From: Mycobacterium syngnathidarum
Lineage (GTDB): Bacteria; Actinomycetota; Actinomycetes; Mycobacteriales; Mycobacteriaceae
NCBI RefSeq assembly: GCF_001942625.1
Contig: NZ_MLCL01000033.1
Span: 1-64,000, forward strand
Direction of reading: 5' to 3'
Length of the DNA: 64,000 bases
The notes below the pieces were generated by a model that was not told the origin of the DNA, did no database searches, and worked only from the letters and a program-made list of their open reading frames with translations. The position numbers and the translations under genes were made by a program. The stretch's first letter is position 1. Each line of letters starts with the position of its first letter. Shown here piece by piece: positions 53,110 to 64,000 of this stretch.

Positions 53110-54418
53110 GTTCGGCTGCTATGGCGCCGAACATCAGTGCCGTCTCCAGCGGCAGGGTGTTGAAGGCGGGCTCGGCCTGCGGCCACGTCGACCATTGCAC
53201 GATGACCAGTTTCTGTCGTTGATCGACCATGATCACCTGGCCGAATATCCCCAAGGCCCACAGGTTTTCATCCATCCCGGCGGTTCGGGGTGGACTCACG
53301 TCGCCGGCGTCGGCGGCGATGCTGTTGTTCCACCACTGATAGCCGTAGGTGCCTTCGGGGTGGCTCGCGGTCACCGAACCGCGGGCAGTCGTCCACGTCC
53401 GCGCGTCGCGCACCCACCCCTCGGGCAGGGTGTCGGTGCCGTCGGGCAGCTCACCGTTACGCATCACGTACAGCCCGAAGCGTCCCCAGTCGGTGAGGGT
53501 GGCATTGAACCCGTGCCCGCCCATGTCGTGACGGCCCAGTTCGTAGGAATGCCAGACCCCGTCAGCGGCCATGCCGAACGGCTTCCAGATCTTGTCCTGC
53601 AGATACGTGGCCAGATTCGTGCCCGTGGCCTTCTCCAGGAGATCACCGAGCAACCAGGCTCCGCCGGTGGTGTAGGACCACACCTCGCCCGGGTTGACGC
53701 CGGGCTTTCGTTCGAGCCCGTGCACGAGTGAATACACACAACGGTAGGTGTCGTCAGCGGCTTCACATGCGGTGAGTTTGGCGAAATCCGATCCCGGATC
53801 GGTGTAATCCTCGTTCCACTCGACGCCCGAGGTGTGCGTGATGAGCTGGCGCACGGTGACGCCGTCGAACGCGGTGCCGACGAAATCGGGCTCGTACTTC
53901 GTCACGGGGTCATCGAGGGATCCGATCGCGCCTTCCTTCACCGCGACACCGACCAGCGTGGACACCACCGACTTGCCGACCGATCGTGACGTCCACAGCG
54001 TCGAGGCGTCGTTCCCGGCACCGTAATGCTCAAAGGCGATCTCGCCGTCTTTGAGCACCAGCATCCCGGTGACGCTCTGGCGGTCCAGGTAATCGCCGAG
54101 GTCGTGGGCGACGCCGTCGACGGTGTAGGACGCGGCCGTCAACTGGTGATCTGCCTTGGGCAGCGGAAACGGATCGCCGTGGCGGAACACGTCGCCGGGG
54201 TAGGCCCGGTAGTCGTTGCGGAATCCGACCACCCGCTGCGCCTGATTCCAGGTGAGCATGTCCGCGACGTCTGGCAGGTCATGGTCGATGGGCTTGGGAC
54301 ACACCGTCATTCCCGGCACGCCGCAGTCCGGTGATGCTTGCGGGCCGCACGCACTCGCCGAGAACGTCAACACCAGCGCCGACGCGGCTGCGAGCGTGCG
54401 AGTTAACAGCACGGTCAC
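53096..54418 (-). CDS. Exported beta-lactamase-family serine hydrolase
   Basis: 440 residues. Signal sequence with basic start, hydrophobic core LAAASALVLTFSAS and a Cys right after (ASAC); a lipid anchor is possible but the box is not canonical. Class C beta-lactamase/esterase features: SxxK in TSRSVGKSVVSTL near residue 155, Tyr in VWSYTTGGAWLLG near 263 in place of YxN, and a late GIFGQVIMVDQRQKLVIVQWS. The SxxK pair is intact. Known relatives are esterases, carboxypeptidases or nylon-type hydrolases. Start GTG 54418, or GTG 54412. Confidence 0.83.
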   Translation of the reverse strand: MTVLLTRTLAAASALVLTFSASACGPQASPDCGVPGMTVCPKPIDHDLPDVADMLTWNQAQRVVGFRNDYRAYPGDVFRHGDPFPLPKADHQLTAASYTVDGVAHDLGDYLDRQSVTGMLVLKDGEIAFEHYGAGNDASTLWTSRSVGKSVVSTLVGVAVKEGAIGSLDDPVTKYEPDFVGTAFDGVTVRQLITHTSGVEWNEDYTDPGSDFAKLTACEAADDTYRCVYSLVHGLERKPGVNPGEVWSYTTGGAWLLGDLLEKATGTNLATYLQDKIWKPFGMAADGVWHSYELGRHDMGGHGFNATLTDWGRFGLYVMRNGELPDGTDTLPEGWVRDARTWTTARGSVTASHPEGTYGYQWWNNSIAADAGDVSPPRTAGMDENLWALGIFGQVIMVDQRQKLVIVQWSTWPQAEPAFNTLPLETALMFGAIAAELNRR

Positions 54419-54457
54419 GATGGTATGTCGCAACGCCGGCTTCGGATCAGGCGTTTC

Positions 54458-54472
54458 TAGGATCGCCGCGTG
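54458..54472 (+). promoter_or_regulatory. Leaderless promoter of the DUF3097 gene
   Basis: TAGGAT (54458-54463) followed by six bases and GTG 54470. No ribosome binding site is visible. Confidence 0.6.
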
Positions 54473-55306
54473 AATGATCGCTACGGTTCCGACATCCTGT
54501 CCCGAAACCCGCACACTCCGAAGCTGACTCGATCGAAGGAACAGCCCGCGGAGAAGGGCCTGGTCGTCGAGGATGCCCAGAGCGGGTACGTGGGTGCCGT
54601 GGTGCGGATCGAAGGTGGCCGAGTCGAACTCGAAGACCGCCGGGGCAAGGTGCGGGCATTCCCGATGGGGCCGGGTTTCCTGATCGACGGCAAGCCGGTG
54701 AGCCTCGTGGTGCCCAAACGGACGGCGGCGCCGGCCCGTACGGCGTCGGGATCGGTGGCGGTACCGAACGCCAAGGCCCGGGTCGCGCTGGCCAGCCGGA
54801 TCTATGTGGAAGGCCGCCACGACGCCGAACTCGTCGAACAGGTCTGGGGCGCGGACCTTCGCATCGAGGGTGTCGTCGTCGAATATCTGGGCGGCGTCGA
54901 TGACCTGGTCGACATCGTCGCCGAGTTCACGCCCGGTCCGGGTCGACGACTGGGTGTGCTGGTCGATCACCTGGTCGCCGGGTCCAAGGAAGCACGGATC
55001 GCCGAGGCGGTACGGCGCGGCCCGGGCGGGGAGCACACCCTGGTGGTCGGGCACCCCTTCGTCGATATCTGGCAGTCCGTCAAACCTGCCCGGCTCGGGA
55101 TGAAGGCCTGGCCGGCGATCCCGCGCAACATCGAGTGGAAACACGGCATCTGTGAGTCGCTCGGCTGGCCGCATCATGATCAGGCCGACATCGCCCGGGC
55201 CTGGCAGCGGATCCGCGGGCGGGTGCGGGACTGGAACGACCTGGAGCCCGCGTTGATCGGCCGGGTCGAGGAGCTCATCGATTTCGTGACCGCACCGGCT
55301 TCGTGA
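54470..55306 (+). CDS. DUF3097 family protein
   Basis: 278 residues. The N-terminal third holds a small beta domain (EDAQSGYVGAVVRIEGGRVELEDRRGKVRAFPMGPGFLIDGKPV). The larger part, from ASRIYVEGRHDAELVEQVWG near residue 107, has the Toprim-like signature EGRHD followed by LGVLVDHLVAGSKE and GHPFVDIWQSVKPARLGM, and ends with IPRNIEWKHGICESLGWP. Such Toprim-like domains occur in nucleic-acid cutting or joining enzymes. No function is proven. Actinobacteria-specific family. It is upstream of rarA on the same strand, 44 bases apart. Confidence 0.85.
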   Translation: MNDRYGSDILSRNPHTPKLTRSKEQPAEKGLVVEDAQSGYVGAVVRIEGGRVELEDRRGKVRAFPMGPGFLIDGKPVSLVVPKRTAAPARTASGSVAVPNAKARVALASRIYVEGRHDAELVEQVWGADLRIEGVVVEYLGGVDDLVDIVAEFTPGPGRRLGVLVDHLVAGSKEARIAEAVRRGPGGEHTLVVGHPFVDIWQSVKPARLGMKAWPAIPRNIEWKHGICESLGWPHHDQADIARAWQRIRGRVRDWNDLEPALIGRVEELIDFVTAPAS

Positions 55307-55350
55307 CCGCACCGGCCTGGTTCGTCGCTCCGGCGTGGTAAGCAGAAGGC

Positions 55351-56700
55351 GTGTCCGACAGCTTGTTCGACGTGCCAGGTGAGCCCGCAGCCGCGGGCCC
55401 CGGTGCGCCGGCCCCCGCCTCTGCGCCGCTGGCGGTGCGGATGCGCCCCGCCGGACTCGACGAGGTGCTCGGCCAGAACCATCTGTTGCAGGCGGGCTCG
55501 CCGTTGCGCCGCCTGGTGGAGGGATCCGGTGCCGCGTCGGTCATCCTCTACGGCCCTCCGGGCACGGGCAAGACCACCCTGGCCTCGCTGATCTCGCAGG
55601 CCACCGGCCGCCGGTTCGAGGCGCTGTCGGCGCTGAGCGCAGGGGTCAAGGAAGTCCGCGCGGTCTTGGAAAAGGCGCGCATCGCGCTCGTTCATCACGG
55701 CGAACAAACCGTGCTGTTCATCGACGAGGTGCACCGGTTCTCCAAGACGCAGCAGGACGCGCTGCTGGCGGCGGTGGAGAACCGCGTGGTCCTGCTGGTC
55801 GCCGCGACCACGGAAAACCCGTCGTTCTCGGTCGTCGCGCCACTGCTGTCGCGCTCGCTGATCCTGCAGCTGCAGCCGCTCGGCCCCGAGGACATCGGCA
55901 CCGTGGTGCGCCGCGCGCTGACCGATCCGCGCGGGCTCGGCGGTGCCGTCGAGGCCACGGACGAGGCCGTCGACCTGCTGGTGCGGCTGTCCTCGGGAGA
56001 CGCCCGTCGTGCGCTGACCGCCCTGGAGGTCGCCGCTGAAACCGCAGGCGGTCCCGGCGGCACCATCACCGTGGAGATCATCGAGCAGTCCCTGGACAAG
56101 GCCGCGGTGCGCTACGACCGCGACGGCGATCAGCACTACGACGTGATCAGCGCGTTCATCAAGTCGGTGCGTGGATCCGATGTCGATGCGGCGTTGCACT
56201 ACCTGGCGCGGATGCTGGTCGCGGGGGAGGACCCGCGATTCGTGGCGCGCCGGTTGATGATCCTGGCCAGCGAGGACATCGGGATGGCCGACCCCACCGC
56301 GCTACCGACCGCGGTGGCCGCTGCCCAGACGGTGCAGCTGATCGGGATGCCCGAGGCGCAGTTGACGCTCGCCCATGCCACGGTCCACCTGGCCACCGCG
56401 CCGAAGTCCAACGCGGTGACCACAGCGCTCGGGGCGGCGATGAATGACATTCGCGCAGGCAAGGCCGGCTTGGTGCCGCCGAACTTGCGGGACGGTCACT
56501 ACTCAGGAGCGCAGAAGCTCGGCAACGCCGTGGGATACAAGTACGCTCACGATCATCCCGACGGTGTTGTGCCACAACAATATCCACCCGACGACCTGGT
56601 GGGAGTGGACTACTACCAGCCGACGGGTCGTGGCTTCGAACGTGAACTCGCCACCCGGGTGGACAAGCTACGGGCCATCATTCGTCGGGCCCGGCGCTGA
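55351..56700 (+). CDS. rarA: Replication-associated recombination protein A (RarA/MgsA)
   Basis: AAA+ ATPase acting at stalled replication forks, 449 residues. Walker [14 protein letters not shown] near residue 70, Walker [25 protein letters not shown] near 125, sensor region [22 protein letters not shown] near 150, then the RarA-specific C-terminal tetramerisation part with [27 protein letters not shown] and [19 protein letters not shown] 55351 has AGAAGG just upstream. Confidence 0.94.
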   Translation: MSDSLFDVPGEPAAAGPGAPAPASAPLAVRMRPAGLDEVLGQNHLLQAGSPLRRLVEGSGAASVILYGPPGTGKTTLASLISQATGRRFEALSALSAGVKEVRAVLEKARIALVHHGEQTVLFIDEVHRFSKTQQDALLAAVENRVVLLVAATTENPSFSVVAPLLSRSLILQLQPLGPEDIGTVVRRALTDPRGLGGAVEATDEAVDLLVRLSSGDARRALTALEVAAETAGGPGGTITVEIIEQSLDKAAVRYDRDGDQHYDVISAFIKSVRGSDVDAALHYLARMLVAGEDPRFVARRLMILASEDIGMADPTALPTAVAAAQTVQLIGMPEAQLTLAHATVHLATAPKSNAVTTALGAAMNDIRAGKAGLVPPNLRDGHYSGAQKLGNAVGYKYAHDHPDGVVPQQYPPDDLVGVDYYQPTGRGFERELATRVDKLRAIIRRARR

Positions 56701-56712
56701 TCCACACGAAAA

Positions 56713-56747
56713 CCACGGTCCCAGTTGAGGTTCAACTGGGACCGTGG
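56713..56747. terminator. Bidirectional terminator downstream of rarA
   Basis: Perfect 16-base stem, CCACGGTCCCAGTTGA with its reverse complement, and a three-base loop GGT. It lies between rarA (+) and the GlsB-type gene (-), which converge. Confidence 0.75.
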
Positions 56748-56760
56748 CGCGGCGAGTCGG

Positions 56761-57069
56761 TCAGCGCAGCAGGCCGGACCGTCGGTGACCGAAAACCCCT
56801 GTCCTTCCGCGCCCCATGAACGCGGACACCAGGGCCACACCGATGGCGGCGACGATGACCTGGACGAGCAATTCGAGCCAGTCGATGCCGCTGGTCATGG
56901 TCGGGATGCCGAGCGCACGGGCTATGGCACTGCCGATGAATGCCGAAACGATTCCGACCAGGATCGTCACCAGAATCCCGATAGGTTGTCTGCCGGGGAC
57001 GATCAGCCGGCCGATCAGGCCGACGACGATGCCGATCAAGATCGCGCTGATGATGCCGGTGATGGTCAT
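56761..57069 (-). CDS. GlsB/YeaQ/YmgE-family small membrane protein
   Basis: 102 residues with three hydrophobic segments: MTITGIISAILIGIVVGLIGRLIVPGRQPIGILVTILVGIVSAFIGSAIARALGI is typical of the transglycosylase-associated family, with the GRLIVPGRQ turn between helices 1 and 2. The C-terminal tail FMGRGRTGVFGHRRSG is basic. Stress-linked in other bacteria, without a known biochemical role. ATG 57069 has GGAGGA upstream; the ORF upstream is not needed. Confidence 0.85.
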   Translation of the reverse strand: MTITGIISAILIGIVVGLIGRLIVPGRQPIGILVTILVGIVSAFIGSAIARALGIPTMTSGIDWLELLVQVIVAAIGVALVSAFMGRGRTGVFGHRRSGLLR

Positions 57070-57158
57070 TTTCTCCTCCAGGGCTGTCTTGGCGTGGAGG
57101 GGAGATACCCCGGGCTCGGACCAGCCAAACGGTGCCGTCAATTCTGGAGGAGCCCGGG

Positions 57159-57779
57159 TCAGGCCATCTCGGGGACCCGCAGGTGGGCGAGCGCGAGCTC
57201 GAACTCTCCGACATCGATCTGATCGGCGCTCAAGTCACGTAGACGGGCGGTGCGTAGCGCCCTGGCCTGATCACGGTTGTGCTCCATCGCTTCGGCGCTG
57301 TCGAACGTGGCCGAGGACACTGCCCGTCCCGAAGCCCTGTCGAGCATGAGGCTGGCGCTGCAGAAGCCCTCTAGGTCTTCCATTGCCGGCAGCACCGAGG
57401 TGCGGTAGAAGTCCACGGCCCGGTCGAACAGTTCGGGGCGGGTTCGCAGCCAGGTGGCCCGCACGCAGGCGCCGGAGCCCGAATATTGCTCGCGGTGGAC
57501 CACCGCGATCTCCCATTCGTCGACAGTGGCGGTTCCGGCGAATGTCTCCACCACGCGATGGCGCAGCGGTGCGACTGCGGCGGCGCTGGCGTGCATGGCG
57601 TCTTCGGTCCGCCACGCCGTCGTCAGGATGCACTCGCCGGATTCCCGGTTGACCATCAGCGACAGGCCCACACAGCCCTCCACATCGTCGAGGGCAGGCA
57701 TCACTTCGTCGCGAACATGGGCGATGCCGGCATCGATGGCCTGGGTGCGCGCTGCGATCGTGGTTGAACGTGCGAACAC
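57159..57779 (-). CDS. Duplicated ABM-like domain protein (Rv2557/Rv2558-like)
   Basis: 206 residues made of two related halves, each of about 95 residues: FARSTTIAARTQAIDAG...VRDEVMPALDDVEGCVGLSLMVNRESGECILTTAWRTEDAM and VRATWLRTRPELFDRAVDFYRTSVLPAMEDLEGFCSASLMLDRASGRAVSSATFDSAEAM. Each half looks like the dimeric alpha-beta barrel of antibiotic-biosynthesis-monooxygenase-type proteins. No catalytic residue can be named. M. tuberculosis has two adjacent genes of this sort; here I see only one. ATG 57779 at the start of the conserved part; a longer frame upstream seems unused. Confidence 0.82.
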   Translation of the reverse strand: MFARSTTIAARTQAIDAGIAHVRDEVMPALDDVEGCVGLSLMVNRESGECILTTAWRTEDAMHASAAAVAPLRHRVVETFAGTATVDEWEIAVVHREQYSGSGACVRATWLRTRPELFDRAVDFYRTSVLPAMEDLEGFCSASLMLDRASGRAVSSATFDSAEAMEHNRDQARALRTARLRDLSADQIDVGEFELALAHLRVPEMA

Positions 57780-57883
57780 GATCCACCTCTTCCCTGCCAG
57801 GGCGGCGCCCCGGTGGCGCCACCGGTTCCACCTCCACCTTCCTCCGGTGTGTCGCGGCGGGCAATGGTGTGGCGACAGACTCG

Positions 57884-57898
57884 TAGGCTGGGTGGATG
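57884..57898 (+). promoter_or_regulatory. Leaderless promoter of the YjbQ gene
   Basis: TAGGCT (57884-57889), six bases, ATG 57896, no ribosome binding site. Confidence 0.55.
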
Positions 57899-58297
57899 GA
57901 TACCGACGTGATCGACGTGGACACCTCGCGGCAGCGCATCGTCGATCTCACCGACTCGGTGCGCGAGTTCTGTGGCCCGCACCGCGATGGGTTGTGCAAC
58001 GTGTTCGTGCCGCACGCCACGGCGGGTGTAGCCATCATCGAGACCGGTGCCGGCTCCGACGACGACCTGCTCGATACCCTGGAACGGTTGTTGCCCCGCG
58101 ATGATCGTTACCGGCACAGCCACGGATCGTTCGGCCATGGTGCCGATCACGTGCTGCCCGCGTTGGTGTCGCCGTCGGTGACGTTGCCGGTCCAGGCGGG
58201 GCGCCCCCTGCTGGGAACCTGGCAGAGCGTGGTGCTGGTCGACCTGAACCGCGACAACCCGCAGCGCAGCGTCCGGCTCAGCTTTCTGGGGCAGTGA
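57896..58297 (+). CDS. YjbQ family (UPF0047, secondary thiamine-phosphate synthase-like) protein
   Basis: 133 residues. The family pattern is clear: a N-terminal DLTDSVREFCGPHRDGLCNVFVPHATAGVAIIETGAGSD, the PRDDRYRHSHGSFGHGADHVLPALVSPSVTLPV block with clustered His that can bind metal, and LLGTWQSVVLVDLNRDNPQRSVRLSFLG. Some members show weak thiamine-phosphate synthase activity; the true role is unclear. Upstream of alaS on the same strand with its own leaderless promoter. Confidence 0.88.
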   Translation: MDTDVIDVDTSRQRIVDLTDSVREFCGPHRDGLCNVFVPHATAGVAIIETGAGSDDDLLDTLERLLPRDDRYRHSHGSFGHGADHVLPALVSPSVTLPVQAGRPLLGTWQSVVLVDLNRDNPQRSVRLSFLGQ

Positions 58298-58333
58298 CGC
58301 TCGTCGCCTTTTCGGAGCGAACACGCAGAACGG

Positions 58334-58404
58334 TAATGTAAAGCGGTCGAACTGGTGGTTGCCGCGCAACCCCAGCCACCCACGAACACGAGGACACGAG
58401 CAAC
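58334..58404 (+). promoter_or_regulatory. alaS promoter and leader
   Basis: TAATGT (58334-58339) is a fitting -10 element. The leader of some 60 bases ends with GAGGACACGAGCAAC before GTG 58405; GAGGA is a usable ribosome binding site. I saw no T-box structure. Confidence 0.5.
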
Positions 58405-61095
<2,691 letters not shown>

Positions 61096-61099
61096 CTTC

Positions 61100-61618
61100 G
61101 TGTCCGACACGGTCGACGACCGCCTACCGGACCGTCCGGGGGACGACGACCCCGGCCGCGGGCGCCGCATCGGCATCGACGTCGGGACCGTGCGGATCGG
61201 CGTGGCCAGCTGTGATCCCGACGGGATACTGGCCACCCCGGTCGAGACCGTCCAGCGGGACAAGCGGGACCGCTCGGGCAAGCACCTGCGCAGACTGGTG
61301 AAGTTGGTCGCCGAGTACGAGGCGGTCGAGGTGGTGGTGGGGCTGCCGCGCACACTCGCCGACCGAGCCGGCAGCTCAGCTCTCGACGCCATCGAGATGG
61401 CGGAGCTGCTGGCGCGTCGAATCGCTCCGATACCGGTGCGATTGGCCGACGAGCGGCTCACTACTGTGACGGCTCAGCGGTCGTTGCGCGAGGCGGGGGT
61501 TCGGGCAGAGGGACAGAAGGCGATGATCGACCAGGCCGCTGCGGTGGGCATTTTGCAGAGCTGGCTGGATCAGCGACGTGCGGCCCTGGCTGCGCGCGGA
61601 GAGGGCATGGATGGCTGA
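61100..61618 (+). CDS. ruvX: Holliday junction resolvase-like protein RuvX (YqgF)
   Basis: 172 residues. RNase H-like fold: [32 protein letters not shown] (first Asp in IDVG) near residue 24, [26 protein letters not shown] near 78, [41 protein letters not shown] at the end with the late acidic residue. It may cut nucleic-acid junctions or process rRNA. Start GTG 61100, five bases after the alaS stop. Confidence 0.9.
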   Translation: MSDTVDDRLPDRPGDDDPGRGRRIGIDVGTVRIGVASCDPDGILATPVETVQRDKRDRSGKHLRRLVKLVAEYEAVEVVVGLPRTLADRAGSSALDAIEMAELLARRIAPIPVRLADERLTTVTAQRSLREAGVRAEGQKAMIDQAAAVGILQSWLDQRRAALAARGEGMDG

Positions 61619-62855
61619 GAAGTGGGGTGCCGACAAAGCGAAGCCCGAGGCGATCGGACCACCGCGACGTGGGCTGAGCAAGGCTGAGCGGGCTCGCAAG
61701 GCCCGCAACGACCGCAGGCGACGCGCCACCAGGGGCTTGTCTATCACCGCACTCATCGTGGTGATCATCGGTGCGGTGTTCCTGGGTTCCAAGCTGTGGC
61801 ACAGCATGTCCGGCAGCGCCAACGACTACGCGGGTGACGGTGTGGCCGACGTCGTGGTCCAGGTTCACGACGGCGATTCCACGACCGCCATCGGAAAGAC
61901 CCTTCAGGGCAAGAAAGTCGTCGCCACCGTCAAGGCCTTCGTCGACGCGGCGCACAAGAACGAGGCGATCTCGGCGATCCAGCCCGGGTTCTACAAGGTG
62001 CGCACCGAGATCCCGGCGGCCAATGCCGTTGAGCGGCTGGCTGATCCGGAGAGCCGGGTGGGCAAGCTCACCATCCCGGAGGGACGTCAGCTCGACGACA
62101 CCTCCGATGTGAAGACCAAGGCCGTCACCGACGGCATCTTCACGCTGATCTCGAAGGCCTCCTGCGTCGAGCTCGACGGCAAGAAGCGTTGCGTCCCGGT
62201 CGACGCGTTGCGGGCGGCCGCACAGACGGCACCCGCGGCCGCGCTGGCGGTGCCCGACTGGGCGGCCGCTCCGGTCGCCGCGATGCCGAACGACCATCGG
62301 CGGCTGGAGGGCTTGATCGCACCGGGCACCTGGAATGTCGATCCCGCGGGATCGGCGCAGGACATCCTGTCCAATCTGATCGCAGGTAGCACCACCGTCT
62401 ACACCCAGAGCGGTCTGCTCGACACCGCCGCGGCAATGCAGATGTCGCCGTATCAGATCCTCACCGTCGGATCCCTGGTGCAACGCGAAGCCAAACCACA
62501 GGACTTCGCCAAGGTCGCCCGGGTGATCTACAACCGGCTCGCCGAGCACAGCAAGCTGGAGTTCGACTCGACCGTGAACTACCCGCTGGATCGCCAGGAA
62601 GTGGCGACCACCGATGAAGACCGGGCCGAGGTCACCCCCTGGAACACCTACATGAGTCAAGGACTTCCACAGACGCCGATCTGCTCACCTGGCGCCGATG
62701 CCCTGGCCGCCGCCGAGCGTCCGGCGGACGGGGACTGGCTGTACTTCGTGACCATCGATCTGCAGGGCACCACGCTGTTCACCCGCGACTATGAGCAACA
62801 CCTGGCCAATATCGAACAGGCACAACACAACGGTGTCCTCGACAGTGCGAGATAG
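61611..62855 (+). CDS. mltG: Endolytic transglycosylase MltG (YceG-like)
   Basis: 414 residues. Basic cytoplasmic N-terminus with two Arg/Lys-rich stretches, one membrane helix near residues 43-63 ([22 protein letters not shown]), a LysM-like region, then the catalytic domain with [32 protein letters not shown] (catalytic Glu in QREA) near 285 and the SYMSQGLP-like [21 protein letters not shown] near 350. It cuts nascent glycan strands in the cell wall. ATG 61611 overlaps ruvX by eight bases. Confidence 0.93.
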   Translation: MAEKWGADKAKPEAIGPPRRGLSKAERARKARNDRRRRATRGLSITALIVVIIGAVFLGSKLWHSMSGSANDYAGDGVADVVVQVHDGDSTTAIGKTLQGKKVVATVKAFVDAAHKNEAISAIQPGFYKVRTEIPAANAVERLADPESRVGKLTIPEGRQLDDTSDVKTKAVTDGIFTLISKASCVELDGKKRCVPVDALRAAAQTAPAAALAVPDWAAAPVAAMPNDHRRLEGLIAPGTWNVDPAGSAQDILSNLIAGSTTVYTQSGLLDTAAAMQMSPYQILTVGSLVQREAKPQDFAKVARVIYNRLAEHSKLEFDSTVNYPLDRQEVATTDEDRAEVTPWNTYMSQGLPQTPICSPGADALAAAERPADGDWLYFVTIDLQGTTLFTRDYEQHLANIEQAQHNGVLDSAR

Positions 62856-63666
62856 CCGAGACAGCGGAGGCCGCCGCGCGGCTGTTCTGGGCTCGCCGAT
62901 CACCCACTCCCGCTCGCCGCAGCTACATCTGGCCGCCTACCGGGCGCTGGGCCTGCCGTCATGGACCTATGAACGCATAGAGTGCACGGCTGAACAACTG
63001 CCCGGCCTGGTGGGTGCCCTGGGCCCCGAGTGGGTCGGATTGTCGGTCACCATGCCGGGCAAGTTCGCCGCCCTGGAGTTCGCCGATCAGCGCACCGACC
63101 GGGCCCAGTTGGTCGGCTCGGCCAACACCTTGGTGCAGATGCCCACCGGCGGCTGGCGCGCCGACAACACCGATATCGACGGTGTCATCGGAGCGCTCGG
63201 CGCCGCCGGTGCCGCTGCACTGGTGATCGGATCCGGCGGCACCGCCCCGGCAGCCGTGGTGGCGCTGGCCGAGCTGGGGGTTCAGCGGATCACGATCGTG
63301 GCCCGCGACGAGGGCAAGGCATCGCGATTGGTGGAGTTGGCCGGCCGGTGCGGTGCGCAGGCCAGCTGGTGCGACATCGGCAGCAGCGCCTTGACCGATG
63401 CGGTCGCTGCGGCCGACGCGGCGGTCAGCACCATCCCGGCCGACGCTGCCGCCGCCTACGCGGGCACGCTCGCCGCGGTGCCGCGGGTCCTCGATGCCAT
63501 CTACGACCCGTGGCCGACGCCGTTGGCCGCGGCCGTAGAAGCCGCAGGGGGCGAGGCGATCAACGGATTGCAGATGCTGCTCAATCAGGCTTTCGCGCAA
63601 GTGGAGCAGTTCACCGGGATGCCGGCACCCAAAGATGCGATGAGGGACGCGCTGCTGCGGCCTTAG
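62833..63666 (+). CDS. aroE: Shikimate dehydrogenase family protein
   Basis: 277 residues. Substrate-binding N-terminus VLGSPITHSRSPQLHLAAYRALGL and the catalytic Lys in VTMPGKFAALEF near residue 77; substrate Asp in NTDIDGVIGAL near 115; NADP motif VIGSGGTAPAAVVAL near 133; C-terminal NGLQMLLNQAFAQVEQFTG. It reduces 3-dehydroshikimate to shikimate in aromatic amino acid synthesis. The GTG at 62833 overlaps mltG by 23 bases; a GTG at 62845 is an alternative. Other paralogues of AroE exist in mycobacteria, but the position fits the main one. Confidence 0.92.
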   Translation: MSSTVRDSRDSGGRRAAVLGSPITHSRSPQLHLAAYRALGLPSWTYERIECTAEQLPGLVGALGPEWVGLSVTMPGKFAALEFADQRTDRAQLVGSANTLVQMPTGGWRADNTDIDGVIGALGAAGAAALVIGSGGTAPAAVVALAELGVQRITIVARDEGKASRLVELAGRCGAQASWCDIGSSALTDAVAAADAAVSTIPADAAAAYAGTLAAVPRVLDAIYDPWPTPLAAAVEAAGGEAINGLQMLLNQAFAQVEQFTGMPAPKDAMRDALLRP

Positions 63667-63675
63667 CCTCGATGG

Positions 63676-64000
63676 ATGGGGGCGGGGACAGCGGCGATCG
63701 CGGGCGTCTGGCTGCTGGTGCTGAGTGGCTACGACATCGCCGAACGGCGGCTGCCGAACTGGCTGACGATGCCGGGGGCGGCGTTGGTTCTGGGGATCGC
63801 GGCGGCAGCCGGGCGCGGTGGCGCAGCGGCTGCCGGTGCTGCCGCGTTGTCCGCGCTCTACCTGGTGGTGCATGTGGTCTCGCCGCGGTCGATGGGCGGC
63901 GGCGACGTGAAACTCGCGGTCGGACTGGGTGCGATGACCGGGGCGTTCGGCGTGGACGTGTGGTTGTTGGCGGCGCTGGCCGCGCCGTTGCTCACCGCGT
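63676..64000 (+). CDS. Prepilin peptidase (TadV/CpaA-like), N-terminal part, cut by the window edge
   Basis: Reading from ATG 63676 gives a membrane protein, MGAGTAAIAGVWLLVLSGYD, then IAERRLPNWLTMPGAA near residue 21 and the aspartate motif SMGGGDVKLAVGLGAMTG near 70. These are the two Asp positions (SGYDI and GGGDVK) of type IV prepilin/preflagellin peptidases; the short form without the methylase domain fits Rv2551c. It would process Flp-type pilin signal peptides at the membrane. The start lies ten bases after the aroE stop. Confidence 0.85.
   Translation, partial: MGAGTAAIAGVWLLVLSGYDIAERRLPNWLTMPGAALVLGIAAAAGRGGAAAAGAAALSALYLVVHVVSPRSMGGGDVKLAVGLGAMTGAFGVDVWLLAALAAPLLTA

Noticed and set aside
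58298..58404. T-box leader before alaS (and before hisS or aspS)
   Set aside because: The leaders are too short and lack the T-box sequence; hisS has no leader at all because it overlaps the gene upstream.

Overview
This GC-rich window has the gene content of a mycobacterium, most likely a rapidly growing environmental one (Mycolicibacterium type). From memory of the M. tuberculosis map, the backbone follows the Rv2587c to Rv2551c segment read backwards: secD, secF, a DppA-like lipoprotein, apt, rel, ppiB, a glyoxalase-II-like hydrolase and hisS; then the Rv2578c radical SAM gene, the YpfJ peptidase, an SRPBCC gene, a PanE-like gene and aspS; then DUF389, the ATP-grasp/transglutaminase/zinc-peptidase genes, DUF3097, rarA, a Rv2557/Rv2558-like gene, YjbQ, alaS, ruvX, mltG, aroE and a prepilin peptidase cut by the right edge. 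secD is cut by the left edge. Actinobacterial habits support this assignment: many GTG starts, ATGA/GTGA stop-start overlaps, leaderless starts six bases behind a TANNNT box, F420- and mycofactocin-linked enzyme families, and mycobacterial-type LexA boxes.

Layout. 1-7276: secDF, a peptide-binding-type lipoprotein, apt, and the bifunctional (p)ppGpp enzyme rel. 7324-10363: an ehuBCDA ectoine/hydroxyectoine importer, placed between rel and ppiB. 10555-14489: two tandem cyclophilin-like genes, an MBL hydrolase and hisS. 14576-16686: an amidohydrolase facing a Tat-exported MBL protein. 16935-21733: a complete urtABCDE urea importer. 21969-23736: a small secreted protein, then two near-identical LexA-box promoters 221 bp apart. 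The second drives the radical SAM gene; the first drives only a predicted 13-codon leaderless ORF followed by a strong hairpin.

23755-30044 looks like a lipid or terpenoid degradation module: two overlapping acyl-CoA dehydrogenases and an amidohydrolase on the minus strand, a TetR regulator, an LLM flavin oxidoreductase and a TesB-type thioesterase. A shared TetR-operator-like motif sits in front of both transcription units. 30060-33030 is a compact minus-strand operon of TetR, a flavin monooxygenase and a mycofactocin-type SDR. 33063-36654 carries an SRPBCC protein, an ECF41-type sigma factor with a C-terminal SnoaL-like domain, a DinB-like protein and a DUF885 hydrolase.

36647-48335 alternates envelope and metabolic genes (YpfJ peptidase, carboxylesterase, Pit phosphate transporter, aspS, Ddn-like protein, thiolase with a divergent HxlR regulator, DUF389, GAP-family protein). 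48454-53109 is a three-gene operon of an ATP-grasp/alpha-E fusion, a transglutaminase-like enzyme and a zinc-ribbon peptidase, a peptide-ligase-like system of unknown function. The rest is DNA maintenance, translation and cell wall: rarA, alaS, ruvX, mltG and aroE. I see no rRNA, tRNA, CRISPR array, insertion sequence or prophage.
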